Positions 23,893 to 35,536 of a stretch of 64,000 nt of DNA are shown one piece after another. The position numbers were made by a program, and so were the translations under genes. Under the pieces are notes generated by a model. It saw only the letters and a program-made list of their open reading frames with translations, was not told where the DNA came from and did not search any database. The DNA is taken from positions 62,001 to 126,000 of the forward strand of contig JASANH010000446.1 in the NCBI GenBank assembly GCA_030248295.1. Direction: 5' to 3'. Within the stretch, counting starts at the first letter, position 1, and each line of letters opens with the position of its first letter. This stretch comes from Mesodorylaimus sp. YZB2_4 (Eukaryota > Nematoda > Enoplea > Dorylaimida > Dorylaimidae).

Positions 23893-25623
23893 TGTCCAGT
23901 GCTTTATCAAAGAATGACGAGTCAGCTATCCAGATTACTCAGATTAGTAGACTTGACTTCAGCTGATCAGTTAGCGCCTGAAATCTCCACACATGAGCCG
24001 CCAGAAAAAGTCTTCCACCAATCACACAATGTCCAAGCCAGTCTACTTTCAATGCAAAGAATCTGAGCTACCACTTTTAACCGCACACCTTCAACCGAAG
24101 GCGCATAATTGCGCCACTGCTAATCGATGCAAACTACAGCACCCTCAATTAAATACACGTTAGTTTACACGAGTTAGCAGCGAGAACAGATAGTGGTCAG
24201 GCTCCAGCGAGTCGCTAAAGTGATCGCGTCTAAATTGATGATACGAGCTAAGTGATTGAGACCAGGCAGGGATAATCAAGCTCGGATGGTGGGATGACCA
24301 GTTGGGAGTTGCGTGTGTACGAGGCAAAGACAAACAGGACGAATGGCTCCGACTGGACCTATCGGCTCTCTGCTCATGGAATGAATCCAAACTGGTTTCG
24401 CCAAGCAAGGTATGCGCTCCATGGCTAACATTGCCAGCATTACTGAGCGCAAGCCGGCTGCCCGAGTCTGAGCCGACTCCTCGTTGTCTGGCTTACAGTA
24501 TAGACCATAGGCCAACCTTGCCTGCTGCCAACGCCTACGTATCGGAAGTAAACCTTGTTCGTATATCGAAGTTGAGAAATCGTTGGCCACTTTCCGTCGC
24601 TCGCACGACTACAAACAGTTTGATCACAATGCATGCGTTCCTAAGTTTCAAACCATTCCTAAGTTGTCCGAGGCCAAAAGTGTTCGGCGAAAAGCTTGAC
24701 ACCGGCGCCTTTTTGCGCTCCTGACGGGGGCCTGAATGAATGAACTGGGCGATCAGCGACTTTGGTTCATTTGTGCATTCGCTTTTTCCCGTTTCACCGT
24801 GACGGTGACAGACACCGAACAAAGCCTGACAAGGCGTTGTTTGTCAGATCGTGCGCGCGCTTTGCTCGAAACTTAGCCAACTGTCAGCCGAGTACTTGCT
24901 TTTTTATACTAGTACGTGCACTGTTGACTTCTTTCCTGTCTATTGTGCTCACATATAAATGTTATTTAGACGGGCGAACCTCTCTTGACACGGAGAGGGC
25001 CATCAGGAAAAAGTGCCTCATTCCGGTACCTCGGACCGCTTGCTTGGAAATGCGCATGCTTGGCTTGGCGCTAATGGGGCTTATGATACGAGTACTATAC
25101 GCACCCTCTCTTTATTGTCTACCAATGCAATGGTCAATTCGACAAAAGCGGCTTAGTGATTGTGTCCGGGGACGTACAGACGTGTAGACGGCACTGAATG
25201 AACGGAAATCAGACAGTTTGCTTAGGATTGGGTGACTAATCACCGGAATGGCTGCATTGCGGACTGTCTACAGATAAACGAGACATGCAGCTTATTTAGT
25301 GATATGCTGTCTCGTAAACATGTCACCACGCGGCACATCCATGGTTAGTATGTATAGATTGTGCGCAGTGGTCATATCAAAGCCATAGTGATAACAACTG
25401 ATAAGATACAGTCGCGCGATACAGTATGTCACGAAAATCTGAAAAGTGCAGATCTATCGTACAGACCAGCAATTATACAGCTCGAGTGAAAAAGAAACAA
25501 AAGTATACCCAAAGCCAACTGTTCTCCTTAGTACGTAAACATGCCAAACCTTCCTTTATGCTGAAAGCGCATAAAAATGTGCTCGTTTTACCGAAGTGCG
25601 CTTTCTGAGATTTTATGGACTCT
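23893..25623. other. Region without a supported gene
   Basis: Several overlapping open frames exist at 24160-24850 on both strands, but none shows a domain, signal peptide or consistent splice pattern. The minus-strand frame 24160-24408 is Ser/His-rich and could be a stray exon; I do not annotate it. The left part probably holds the promoter of the shorter Kunitz/lustrin gene. Confidence 0.4.
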
Positions 25624-26618
25624 TCAAGCGCTACGCATCGAAGAAGATTTGATGCGTTCGATAGCAGGGTACAAAGAATTTTCTTTCATGACGGCCGCTT
25701 CGAGGCCGTCCAAACTTTTCACAATTTCCACTAATCTTTCGGCCACGTTATCTTTCATGGCGGCTCCGTAGACACCGCGAACTTTGAGGCGCAATAAACG
25801 CTCCAATTCGTCGTAGACGTTTGTGGTCAATCGTTCGACCAAGCGACGAAATTCCAACATGAACTTATTGTGGCGGAGAAGCCAGTCCACTTTATGATCG
25901 GTGATGCGGCATCGGTCCAGATTCTTCTTGACCATTTCTTCTTGCACAGCCATCTCCTCGTCAAGACGAACGAGAAATGGACGAATCTTAGACCCCAATT
26001 CGGCCAGGAGATCAGCGCTGGACATTCTCTCTTCGGCCACATCTCGACGAAAATCATCTGTCAACTTTGCTACTGTGCGCAATTCATGGCTTAAGTCGAC
26101 ACACCGACGATCCAATTGAGCTTTCTCCAGCGTTGGAGTGCTGGTGGTCGATTTGAGTGATAGTTGACTTTTTTCTATGAACAAGAATCGCATATTCGTA
26201 CAATGTATAACAGGAACGCTGATCCGCAGGCTCTGCTGTGTACCCAGTTCTGACATGATAGCCATGTGCACAGAAGTAGAGGCTGGTATCAGACCCATCT
26301 AAGAGTCAGTGTGTGGATAGGATCTTCAAGAACACTTATCTGGCACATGGTCCAAGTTTCACAACTAGACTGCGTCCTAGACATTCAGTCTCAGGAGGCA
26401 AAGAGGCACCAACCTGAGTTAGTATCCTCATCCTCCTGCACGAATTGCCCATTCCCTCGTCGACGTCCAAGTCTTCGGAAGCCATTCAATTGACTCTCTC
26501 GATACACATCCATGAACATTCCCTCTTCGACTCCGTTGGTCTTATTGGAGATATCGGAGAACTCTGATGCGTTACTGACGGAAGGTGTCCGTCGATACTG
26601 TCGAAAGGCCGAAGTCAT
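25624..26618 (-). CDS. Coiled-coil protein of unknown family
   Basis: Two exons: 26414-26618 and 25624-26174, joined after TCA-G | AA-AAA (donor GTTGGT, acceptor TTCATAG), giving a continuous 251-residue frame. The first exon has a polar, probably disordered N-terminus beginning MTSAFRQYRRTPSVS and an acidic end (QEDEDTNS). Residues of about 85-245 are rich in Glu/Arg/Leu heptads (for example KLTDDFRRDVAEERM, LDEEMAVQEEMVKKN, LERLLRLKVRGVYG) and should form long helices or a coiled coil. There is no signal peptide or membrane segment, so it is presumably cytoplasmic. I do not recognise a family. The splice junction is my reading and would be confirmed by a transcript. Confidence 0.7.
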
Positions 26619-29346
26619 CTTTATCTGAAATTGGTATCTACATGTGCTAGATTAAGGACAACACTAACAAAAAATGTTAAAGTGCACTTACCAATCAAAG
26701 AGTTGATTCGTGGCGTAGCTGGCAATCGTTCAAGCGAACTTGTCGAAAACGGCCTGACTTCCTTTTATCGTCGTCGACAAATGGCGCTGAGTGACTTGTG
26801 AATATGGGTTGCAAGAGTGAATATTTTTTATCCTTTTTAGGTTATGGTGAGACGGCTTTTAAAACGATACGTAAAGTACAGACACGTGTTCCCGTTCAGA
26901 TGATGTACGCTTCTTTTTTCCATGTCACGGACGTGAGAGTAATACGGTTCGGCGCGTGTGAGCGTGCAAGTGTCCACGCAAGGCCGGCATCACGATCGGG
27001 TGACATTCCCTTATTGCCGATGCCGCCTAGTTGCCCGTTCTCGTCATACGCGGCCTCGATAGTCAGTTATGGGCACGGTGACGAGTCCGTCAACTTCATC
27101 AGCCAAAGTTCCGTTCTACATTTGCACAAGTTTGTACATTTTGAATGAAAGACTTCGTTAAATCTGTTCGTGCCTGTCACATACACCGTTTATGGTACAC
27201 TATTCTATGCCGGTCATCCGTCGCATGTCCCGTAACTGAGCGGCCGCAATCGAGAGTGCTTTGAAAAATGACGTATAGATCGAGAATGGCAATGGTGAAA
27301 AAAAGACCAAGGTTACAGTTATTTTGAAGAGTTAGTCTGTCAGGCTGATTTCAAAATAACCACTGACACGCACATGCATCGATGCTATTATTAGTTACGT
27401 ACCTACCACGAACAATGCCCAAAGTTACATACATACATTTGCTGCCATGCTCCAGCTTGGCATGCCCGCGTGCACTATTCAGCAGCCCTCAACAGCCCAA
27501 CCGTTTGTTCTAAAATGGACCCTTCTCTGGTACAGAACATAAATCATTTGTCGCACGAGGCTTTCGGTACGTGTCACGGCTGAATGTCTAAGAACACTCG
27601 TGCTTTATCATTCAAAGATGGGGCAGGCCCGCAGCGACTGTAACTACGCACGAAGAGGACACACTTTTGAAAAAGTAAGCAATAGGAAAACTGAAAAACG
27701 AGGAACGGTTGGTGGTCGGCGAATGTCCTTTTATGGCATTGACTATATAAACGATAGTCGTCCCTTTAGCTAATCTTTCAAACTATCAATTACTCCGTAT
27801 GCTTTTGTACCAGTTTCGATGAAAAAAACTCGTACTCTTAGTTTAGCCATAAAGGGACATTAGGGTTGGGAGCGGCGGCATTTGTGACAGTGCGGCAGTC
27901 GTTTTCCAATTAGGCAGGAAAACAAACGTAATCTGTTTAGTTGGACAAAGTCCTAACGAGACTAGCGTCGTATTGGATTTTTAATGGCACTCCAAGGAAT
28001 CCACTCATCGAGTTTGCTGACGGTATGGCGGCTTTTCGTGTTTGCTTCTGAGGGATTCGACCAAGAACACTTTGGCTATTCACTTGCCCAAAAATGCGCT
28101 TATCTTGAAGCCGGTAATTGAAGGTTTTTCGAGCTATTTCCATTTCGTCAGTTCAACTGGGCGGACTAAGTGGTTGGGTCTGGAGAAGAATGTGGTTGGA
28201 AGACTGATTGTGGGCGTGAAGCTATTGTTTAGGTGTGACGCTTCTATCGTCCTTGATTGATGTCTATTGTCTGTGTACTGAACAGTCAAAGATGGTATTC
28301 TCGGCGGGTACGTATTCCCATTGTCTCGTGTGATGCATGCGTGAATACCATATATGGAGCATAGCTTTTGTACGGGTCGCACGCTCCCTCTGTCTTCAAT
28401 CACGTTCACCAGTGAAATACGAGCCGAGCCCCCATTGCTTATGTACACAAGCGGTTATGATGACCATCTAGCCAGTACCGGAAATGAGGCAGGCCAGACA
28501 CGGATCGATTAGGCTGGACTTAATCATGTCACGCTGGTTGTGAACAAGCGGCATTCATTGTAAGGATAGGATGACCAGTCCTCGACGGGCACGAAGTGAC
28601 CACAAATGGACACCAAATTACATCTAGTGACCAGCAAGCCAATCGAGTCTCACAAGACTACGTAATAGGCGAAGAGGTTCGGTTCGTTAGTTTACAAGCA
28701 CCATATTTTGCCTTTGACCATAATTGACGATATGTCCGCGGGGTCCACTCGATTAGCGTATCCGAGTAAATCAACAATTTTCGCCGCGCGATGATTCCGA
28801 TTATGGAACGGAGACGAGGGGAAGAAAATATTTGCGCGTTGCGATGGCAAGCAACGAAAGCAGGTGACTCGGAAGCGCTATCTAGGGCTTAGCTTCCGGA
28901 AATAGAACTTCGCCCGCGAGGGCGTCTCTGAAAACTATTAACGTGGTTGGAGGAGGAGGGAGGGCATGGAAACGACAGCTCATCTTGCACACTTCCATGT
29001 CTCTTTTTTTTTCTAGGAATCTATGACACGTTTAAGCAAGTCTTGCCACTTTGTTATTTATGGAGCATTTATGGATTGGCAGGTTCGTCATGAAAACCAG
29101 GTATGCTGCCCGTTATACAGCTTTATCCGTGACTGGCAAGGAAACCAGGTGCTAAGGTCTTTCGTGATTTATTGTCCATTGTCCCTGCACGTTATCGAGG
29201 GCCCTAGAGGGCGCTTCATTAGTGTTCATCCCTTCCTGTTCGCTCGTGTTAATCATGACTGCATCTCTTTGTGACGGGGTCTCATTTCAGGCACCATAAC
29301 GTCGTCGACTGCTAAGGACCCGCTGGACACTGTTGCACTGTGGAAA
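26619..29346. other. Region without a supported gene
   Basis: I see no recognisable coding sequence, RNA gene or repeat array. The plus-strand frame 26798-27148 and the minus-strand frame 28134-28448 have no family resemblance. A T-run (29006-29014) precedes the LRR gene but is not a clear promoter. Confidence 0.45.
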
Positions 29347-31980
29347 ATGAATGCACTCGGGAGTATTCTTGCATTCATATTCTTCTTCCATTTCACCAAT
29401 TTGGCTCACGCTGTTTGTCCCACTGGTTGCATCTGCGCTAACACAGTGGTCGAATGCAAGTGCTCTCCATCATCCGATAGCAGTATGACATTGGCTTCGT
29501 TCCGCCATATTGAGTTCCTGTCCAATGTTTATATTCATAGTTGCCACAACCTGACAATCCCTTCCGATGTGTTTTCTGGTTTGTCTATTGGTCAGGAATT
29601 GAGTATCAGCTCGATTCGATTTCTTCACATTCACCCCTTCGCTTTTCGAGATTTGATCAAGTACCCAGATAAATTCACAATCTCACATTGTGACATTCCA
29701 TTGCTACCACCCAATGCATTCATGGGTTTTCATCGCGTGGCTCACATATGGTTCAGAAATGTGAACGTGTCCAAAATAGCTACTGGAGCATTCCGTCATG
29801 TCAGAGATATCGAATATTTGTACTTTCGAGAATCGACTTTGGGCCAAGTCGAGACTAATGCTTTTGCTAACATGTCCAGTATTTCTCATTTTTTTATTCG
29901 TGGTAAAACGGAAATTGATCGTCTCGATGCAATGGCTTTTCAATTCTCATGGTTCAAAAAAATTATTTTCGAGGAAGTCAAGATACATTCTTTAAGTGCT
30001 CACACATTCAGTGGTCCACTTCGATATGATTACATGCTATTCGATAACGTTACTGTACAGCATACTGATTTCACTCACGACAATGCAAAAATTAGGAAAG
30101 TATCTAGTGCACGAAAATTGGATTTCATTCGGTGTCGTTTTGAACATCGATTGCCCTTGAACACATTCTGTTCCAATGTTCTGGAAGTAAAGTTCGTTGA
30201 CACGTATATCGATCGATTATCTCAGTCGCCAGTATTCAGTGTCCAGAATATTACCCGCCTGCATTTCCTTCGATCATCGATCGAGGCGATCGAATCGAGA
30301 GCCATGTATGGCTCCAGCGATATCCACACTCTAAGTTTCGAAGACACTGAAGTGACGGCTATCGGAGAAAAAGCATTTGGATCGATGTCACGCATTGATG
30401 ATCTGAGCTTCAGAAAATGCCAAATTCGTGAATTTCCAAAGTCGGGTTTTGAAAACTCTATCATAAAACAAGTGACATTAGCTGAATGCCAGGTCGAAAT
30501 AATCAAGACAAAAGCCTGGAAAAATTGTCACATCGGGCATTTACGTTTAACTCACTCGGAGGTCAAATTAGTGGAATCGAAAGCGTTCACTAAATTCACT
30601 GGTGAACATTTGGGTATCGATTATACTCGTATCAATCAAATAAGAGAATATGCTTTCACTGGACTACGCGTGAATACATTGAACATCAGTAGCTGCGATC
30701 TTCGACATCGTGTCAACGAAACTTGGTTGCAAGCATCCTCATTCCGTCGACTCATATTGAAAACAAATAAATTTATTTGTTCCTGTAATTCCCAGTCAGC
30801 AATACAATTGGCAGAATTGAAAGAACACAAAGAATTGCTTACATCAAATTTTTTAACCGTCAGTAATAACTTTTGCATCGACGAAGTAACAAATGAAACT
30901 TTGATGCTTGAAGATTATTTTCCTACTTATTGCAGGAAAATGACATTCGAATGGAACGAGCTTCGAGAATTGATACCCGGAGTAGAATGTAGAAGAAATT
31001 TATTCCTCGTCAGTTGCACGTGCACTGGGATCATCTTTGATCAGAGTATCGAAATCGATGAGCATGTTCTACGAAAATTTGCAATCTTGCATAATGCAAC
31101 CACTTTTATGATCTCTCACTGCCATCGTCTTCGAATAGCCCGTAACGCTATTCTTCCATTTTCGCTCAGTCATTTTATCATCAGCCGTTGCGAAAATGTG
31201 GAATTGGAAACTGATTTCTGGTGGCAAAAGTCAGCACCCACTGTATTGCTAATTCGAATATCTCACGTGGGGCGACTTCGATTAAATCGAAACACATTTT
31301 CTTTGTCCCAGCCATCCCCTATTTCAACATTAAATAGCCAAACTGGAGTGGAATTCATAAATTGTACTATAAGTAAGATTGGTACTGATGTGTTTGAGAA
31401 TGCTCTTATCGGCGAACTGGCTTTTGTGGGAAGCCGAATCGGTACCTTCGAGTCACTTTTCGCCAGAAAATCTCGCATCGACGAATTTTCTGTCGACGGA
31501 TGTGTGGTGGGTCGCTTTAGCACTTGGGCATTTAATGACACTGTGGTAGATAAATTTAGATTAGAGAGATCTCGAATACACGAATTACAGTCGAACTTTG
31601 CATCGGATAAAGCGATGAAAAAAGCATTTGTGTGCTTCGCCGATAATCTTCTTGCCTGTCAATGCGATCTGATGGGTGTAGATACTCTGGCCAATGCCAA
31701 TGGATGCGATGGCGTCTCTAATACATGCTTTGACAATCAAGGCAGTCCTGGCAAGCTAGCCAACGATGATTTGCTGGCGGCCTATTCCAAGGGAGAAAAT
31801 GGCAAGCAGCATTGCTATGAGATTGTTTCTGGAAGTTTGGGAGGCGTCTATGATCTTCCTCAAAGAGATACAGCTGGTTTAGTGTACTCTGCTTCTACTA
31901 GTGTGCCCGAAAGGAATGTGTGGAATGTGTGTGCTTGTGTTGCACTTGTTCAGATTGGTCTTCGCTTTTTTATAAACTAG
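29347..31980 (+). CDS. Secreted/GPI-anchored leucine-rich-repeat-like ectoprotein
   Basis: Intronless 877-residue protein. It starts with a clear signal peptide (MNALGSILAFIFFFHFTNLAHA) and a cysteine-rich cap (CPTGCICANTVVECKC), the form of an LRRNT. Irregular repeats of about 22-24 residues follow (for example TGAFRHVRDIEYLYFRES, NAFANMSSISHFFIRG), with the F/L/I spacing of extracellular LRRs but poorly conserved Asn and Leu positions. A cysteine-rich LRRCT-like cap (KFICSCNSQSAIQLAEL...C...C) occurs near residue 480. A second shorter LRR block follows, closed by a second such cap (LLACQCDLMGVDTLANANGC) near residue 770. The C-terminus ends in a hydrophobic stretch (CACVALVQIGLRFFIN), consistent with a GPI signal. 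An adhesion or receptor role is inferred. The locus is visibly more AT-rich than its neighbours. Confidence 0.78.
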   Translation: MNALGSILAFIFFFHFTNLAHAVCPTGCICANTVVECKCSPSSDSSMTLASFRHIEFLSNVYIHSCHNLTIPSDVFSGLSIGQELSISSIRFLHIHPFAFRDLIKYPDKFTISHCDIPLLPPNAFMGFHRVAHIWFRNVNVSKIATGAFRHVRDIEYLYFRESTLGQVETNAFANMSSISHFFIRGKTEIDRLDAMAFQFSWFKKIIFEEVKIHSLSAHTFSGPLRYDYMLFDNVTVQHTDFTHDNAKIRKVSSARKLDFIRCRFEHRLPLNTFCSNVLEVKFVDTYIDRLSQSPVFSVQNITRLHFLRSSIEAIESRAMYGSSDIHTLSFEDTEVTAIGEKAFGSMSRIDDLSFRKCQIREFPKSGFENSIIKQVTLAECQVEIIKTKAWKNCHIGHLRLTHSEVKLVESKAFTKFTGEHLGIDYTRINQIREYAFTGLRVNTLNISSCDLRHRVNETWLQASSFRRLILKTNKFICSCNSQSAIQLAELKEHKELLTSNFLTVSNNFCIDEVTNETLMLEDYFPTYCRKMTFEWNELRELIPGVECRRNLFLVSCTCTGIIFDQSIEIDEHVLRKFAILHNATTFMISHCHRLRIARNAILPFSLSHFIISRCENVELETDFWWQKSAPTVLLIRISHVGRLRLNRNTFSLSQPSPISTLNSQTGVEFINCTISKIGTDVFENALIGELAFVGSRIGTFESLFARKSRIDEFSVDGCVVGRFSTWAFNDTVVDKFRLERSRIHELQSNFASDKAMKKAFVCFADNLLACQCDLMGVDTLANANGCDGVSNTCFDNQGSPGKLANDDLLAAYSKGENGKQHCYEIVSGSLGGVYDLPQRDTAGLVYSASTSVPERNVWNVCACVALVQIGLRFFIN

Positions 31981-34674
31981 TGTATGCGTGGATGTTCACT
32001 CATAGAACCATCTTGCTTATCTGAGATCTCTATCCTGTTCATTATCTGTGCTTGTTCTTTGGTGCTTCCAAAAGAATCACCAATAAATGTCGTATTTGGG
32101 GGAAAGGCTCCAAAATTGTAATCAGAAGGAAGAAGGATTTTGCGTCGCACGTTAACTTTCAACCTCTAACTCTGTTACAACAATAAGGAAGCTGGATATG
32201 CATCGATTGTCCCCTGTTTCGCTTTGCCAGAAATATCCAATGATGTCAAACAATCACAAGACTTTACTCCTAGTAACTATTGTCTTGTTGTGTTGACTCA
32301 TCAGAAGTTAGGCGCTTCTTTGTCAGTGAAGTCGGGTCACACTAACAACCGCTCCCGCTCTCGTCGCCAGTTCCGCGGACTCCCGTGCGAATCCCCACGA
32401 TGAGTTCATCACGTTAGTCCAATCGCACAACAAGTAAGCACCATGCAAACACGACAAGACAGTTGAGCTGCGAGAAGACAGGTGTAAAAACACAAGGATC
32501 GGTATAGCCATAATACAAGAAATCCTTGGCTCGCCCTAGGATAGACTAGGGCTGACGAGATGATGGCTCAAGCCACAGGAGCCCCCACGCACTCCGCCTA
32601 CACTTCTCAACGTGCTTTACTACTGTATCCCATACCAAGGAGGCCGTGTAGACTCACAATTCAGGGAACAGCCGCACGTGTCGGCCGTCGAAGGGGTTCT
32701 GACGGACCTGATCCCGAAGTGCTCACAGAGCAGTTCAGACTAGGAACTCAAGAACATGGTCTGCAGTCCTCTACGGATGCCTGCAAACCAAATCGGACTC
32801 TCGACCTTGATCTCTCTCTCACGATCAGTCTCGTGCCGGCCCGGACTTAGGAGAGGCGGACCGGTTCCCTGAACCAGTGCATAGCCGGAGAGCATAATCC
32901 ATGCATATTACAATAGCCAAAAGTGACAGTACGGTACTCTAATCGTTTTTGAAAATTCTGAAAACATAAACTTAAGTCCAATTAATGTTCGATATAGCAA
33001 TTCTAGCCAAATTTTTAATCCTTTTTGTCCCAATCAACCAGCCAGTTAAAAACAGTTCAGGTTTCAGCACTCATGGCAATTCAGCACCTACAAGCACACG
33101 GTATACCACATGCCACCTGTGTCACTAAAACCTGCTCTTTCCTGAAGAGGTGGAGCGGCATTTAGTAATCAAGGAGCGGGAGCGGCTTTTAATTATTATG
33201 ACCCGTAAACTCTACAGTAGTCAGGACCTTCTTTTCTGGAAGCCAAATAAACATTTGGCGGAGCATACTCGTATTACGTTGTAACCTATTCTGCTGCATA
33301 CTGTAAAATGTGACGGTGCATTTGCCGCTCATTCTATCGATCGCATAACATCATGTGCAGTGAAAGTCGGCGGATCTGTACCCATAGGCCCCATTACGAG
33401 AGACCCTACGCCTATAATCTGTAGGACCCTTACAAGAGCGCTATATTTGTATCCCGCATGTTAGTACGATGATCACAATGGGCTTGCTCTTACTTTCGTC
33501 CTCGAGCGGTCAGGCGAGTGACTCTTGGGTGCTGTTGGCATCGATATTATGTGACTAACGTAACATCCTCCCATTGCCTCCTACGCCTCGCCTGCCTGTT
33601 ATAAACCGAGCACCCTCCTTCATTATCGAGGGTGCTAAACTTGAGCATGATGGCTCACGCTCCACTGACCATTACCATTCTACGTCATACCAGTTATTAC
33701 GTTACTTTCGTCTGAGGTGCCTGCTTTCCCAGCTCATGTAAGCGGAATAATTTGGCCAGGCGTAGACTAAGAGATACTATAAGAGTCGTATCGCGTTATG
33801 CATCAGCCGTGTGCTTACCAAACCAAGCTTACAACTCAATTTATTGGCTCAGATCACTAATATTAGAAATTGTGAGCTAGTTTAGGACAGAGTAATCAGA
33901 GCCGAACTATTTGATCAAGAACGAATAGCTAGTTGGTGACTGAGCTCGTCCGAGATAAAAGTGCGCTTGAGCTGTAATTACGTAAAGGATGCTTGATGCA
34001 GATTGAACCTTGAGTTTCAGTGACTCGAGAGCGCAGCCACTAAAACAGTTTTCATCATCCGCCGAGGGCAACCGAATCAACTTCAGCCCGCCACAAGGAT
34101 CACTAGAGCCATGGGAAGAGCGAAACGAAAATCGAAAGTAATTGGAGAAGAGAAAATCGCCGACGCATAAAACTCACTCGGCCATCTTGAGGAAAAACAA
34201 GTCGCTCGGTCATCTATCAAGTCTAAACTTCTGCCAGCCTTTCTTAGTTTTGCTTTTTCTGAAACCGCTCTCTCGCTAGCTATGGTAGTAAGGGTGCTCT
34301 TGGACCTACCGTCATCTCTCTCTCCAATTAGTCTTTGGCGCGGGCCAACGCTCAGTTTGATCTCGCTTGTGACTTCCATTTGGCCGAAAGGGCAGATATA
34401 TAGCTCGGGTCCAAATTGGGATGGATAAGGGGCAGTTTGATTTGGTGATTCGAAGGGCCGTGAAGAATGTTCACGCGAGACTTGGCATTTGCTGTTGACG
34501 ACTCGATTTTATCTTAGGCACTGATTCAGTTACAAAAGAAAAAGTGGGCGCTTCGTTGGAAAAGCTTACTGCGAGAAAAAGTTCTTGTTCGAGAACGCCT
34601 TGAACCAGATTTGGCGACTCCATCTACGGTCGCGTAGAGTTTTCAGATTCCAGTTCAAACTTTCAGTTTCGGTC
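31981..34674. other. Region without a supported gene
   Basis: About 2.7 kb. Frames such as 32560-32850 (+) and 34083-34379 (-) lack any recognisable feature. I see no RNA gene. The right end is presumably the promoter region of the small peptide precursor at 34675; an AT-rich TATATAG at about 34396-34402 is too far upstream to claim as its TATA box. Confidence 0.4.
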
Positions 34675-35033
34675 ATGGCAGGATCAGGAACGATCAAGCG
34701 GGCATTGACTGCACTTTTTCTTCTGTGCATATTGGCCACACGGTTTGAAAGTAGCCACGCCGAGGTACGCGTTTCGAAAATACTGTGCATGGTAGAGGAT
34801 GCCAATTTTAAGAGCATGGTGTACTTTTCCTCTAGGCGATACCCCATCCAGAAACTCGTTCAGACGCGCCGTGGATGCGTCAGATGCTGCGGAATCCTGA
34901 CGTGCGCCAATTGTTGGCGGAATACGTACTCTATAGACCATCCGAGAGCAAGAGATCGCGAGCTATCATCGACTCTCTCGGTGGCGGCTACTTGATCAAG
35001 AAGCCAAGGCTGTTCTCTCCCTACCAGCGATAA
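34675..35033 (+). CDS. Putative neuropeptide precursor (orcokinin-B-like core)
   Basis: Two exons, 34675-34764 and 34836-35033, with a 71-base phase-0 intron (GTACGC...CTCTAG), encode 95 residues. Exon 1 is almost entirely signal peptide (RALTALFLLCILATRFESSHA). Exon 2 encodes an acidic/basic spacer, then a KR dibasic site, the peptide SRAIIDSLGGGYLI, a KK dibasic site and a short tail PRLFSPYQR before the stop. The signal peptide, small size, phase-0 intron after the signal, and peptide flanked by KR and KK are the hallmarks of a neuropeptide precursor. The core I-D-S-L-G-G-G-x-L-I resembles, from memory, the LDxIGGGxLI type of orcokinin-B peptides in arthropods; I cannot verify that here. 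No amidation glycine directly precedes the KK. Alternative: an unrelated nematode-specific NLP peptide. Confidence 0.62.
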
Positions 35034-35536
35034 ACAGCGACAAGCGAGTAGGGTGCTGAAAAAAAGTTCTGTGACTGATAAACTATAACGAAGGAGAAAG
35101 GAAGATAGTCTATATATCTAACCTGTCCAAGCATGATGGTACTGTCATAGGAGATAAAGATGACTTCGCTTGTGCGCTGCCCCGAGTTATGAATCTGGAG
35201 AGGCAAGTTGGAGCAATACATACAATGTAAGATGTGCCTTTGGTTATGACACTCACACCCCAAGGCTGTCATCATTCTGATATCTTTATTGCCAGGTGAT
35301 AGTGCGCGCCGTCACTCCCTTATTTGAGAAATATTCAGAAAAAGCAGTTCCTCACTCAGAAGGGCTGTTATCAAGGTATCACTTGAATAAAGCTAGCAAG
35401 AAAGCTTGCTTCGATTGGGCCCGCGCGTAAACAGACACGGTGGGCAGGCACTGCGGAGATTAGTATCTTCAGCGCTAACGTTCGCTTATCACAGTGGCTC
35501 GTCTGTACTATACATGCCAAAGTCATGATACGCATT
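35034..35536. other. Short intergenic region
   Basis: Convergent spacer between the peptide precursor (+) and the four-pass membrane protein gene (-). Nothing recognised beyond the presumed 3' UTRs. Confidence 0.4.
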
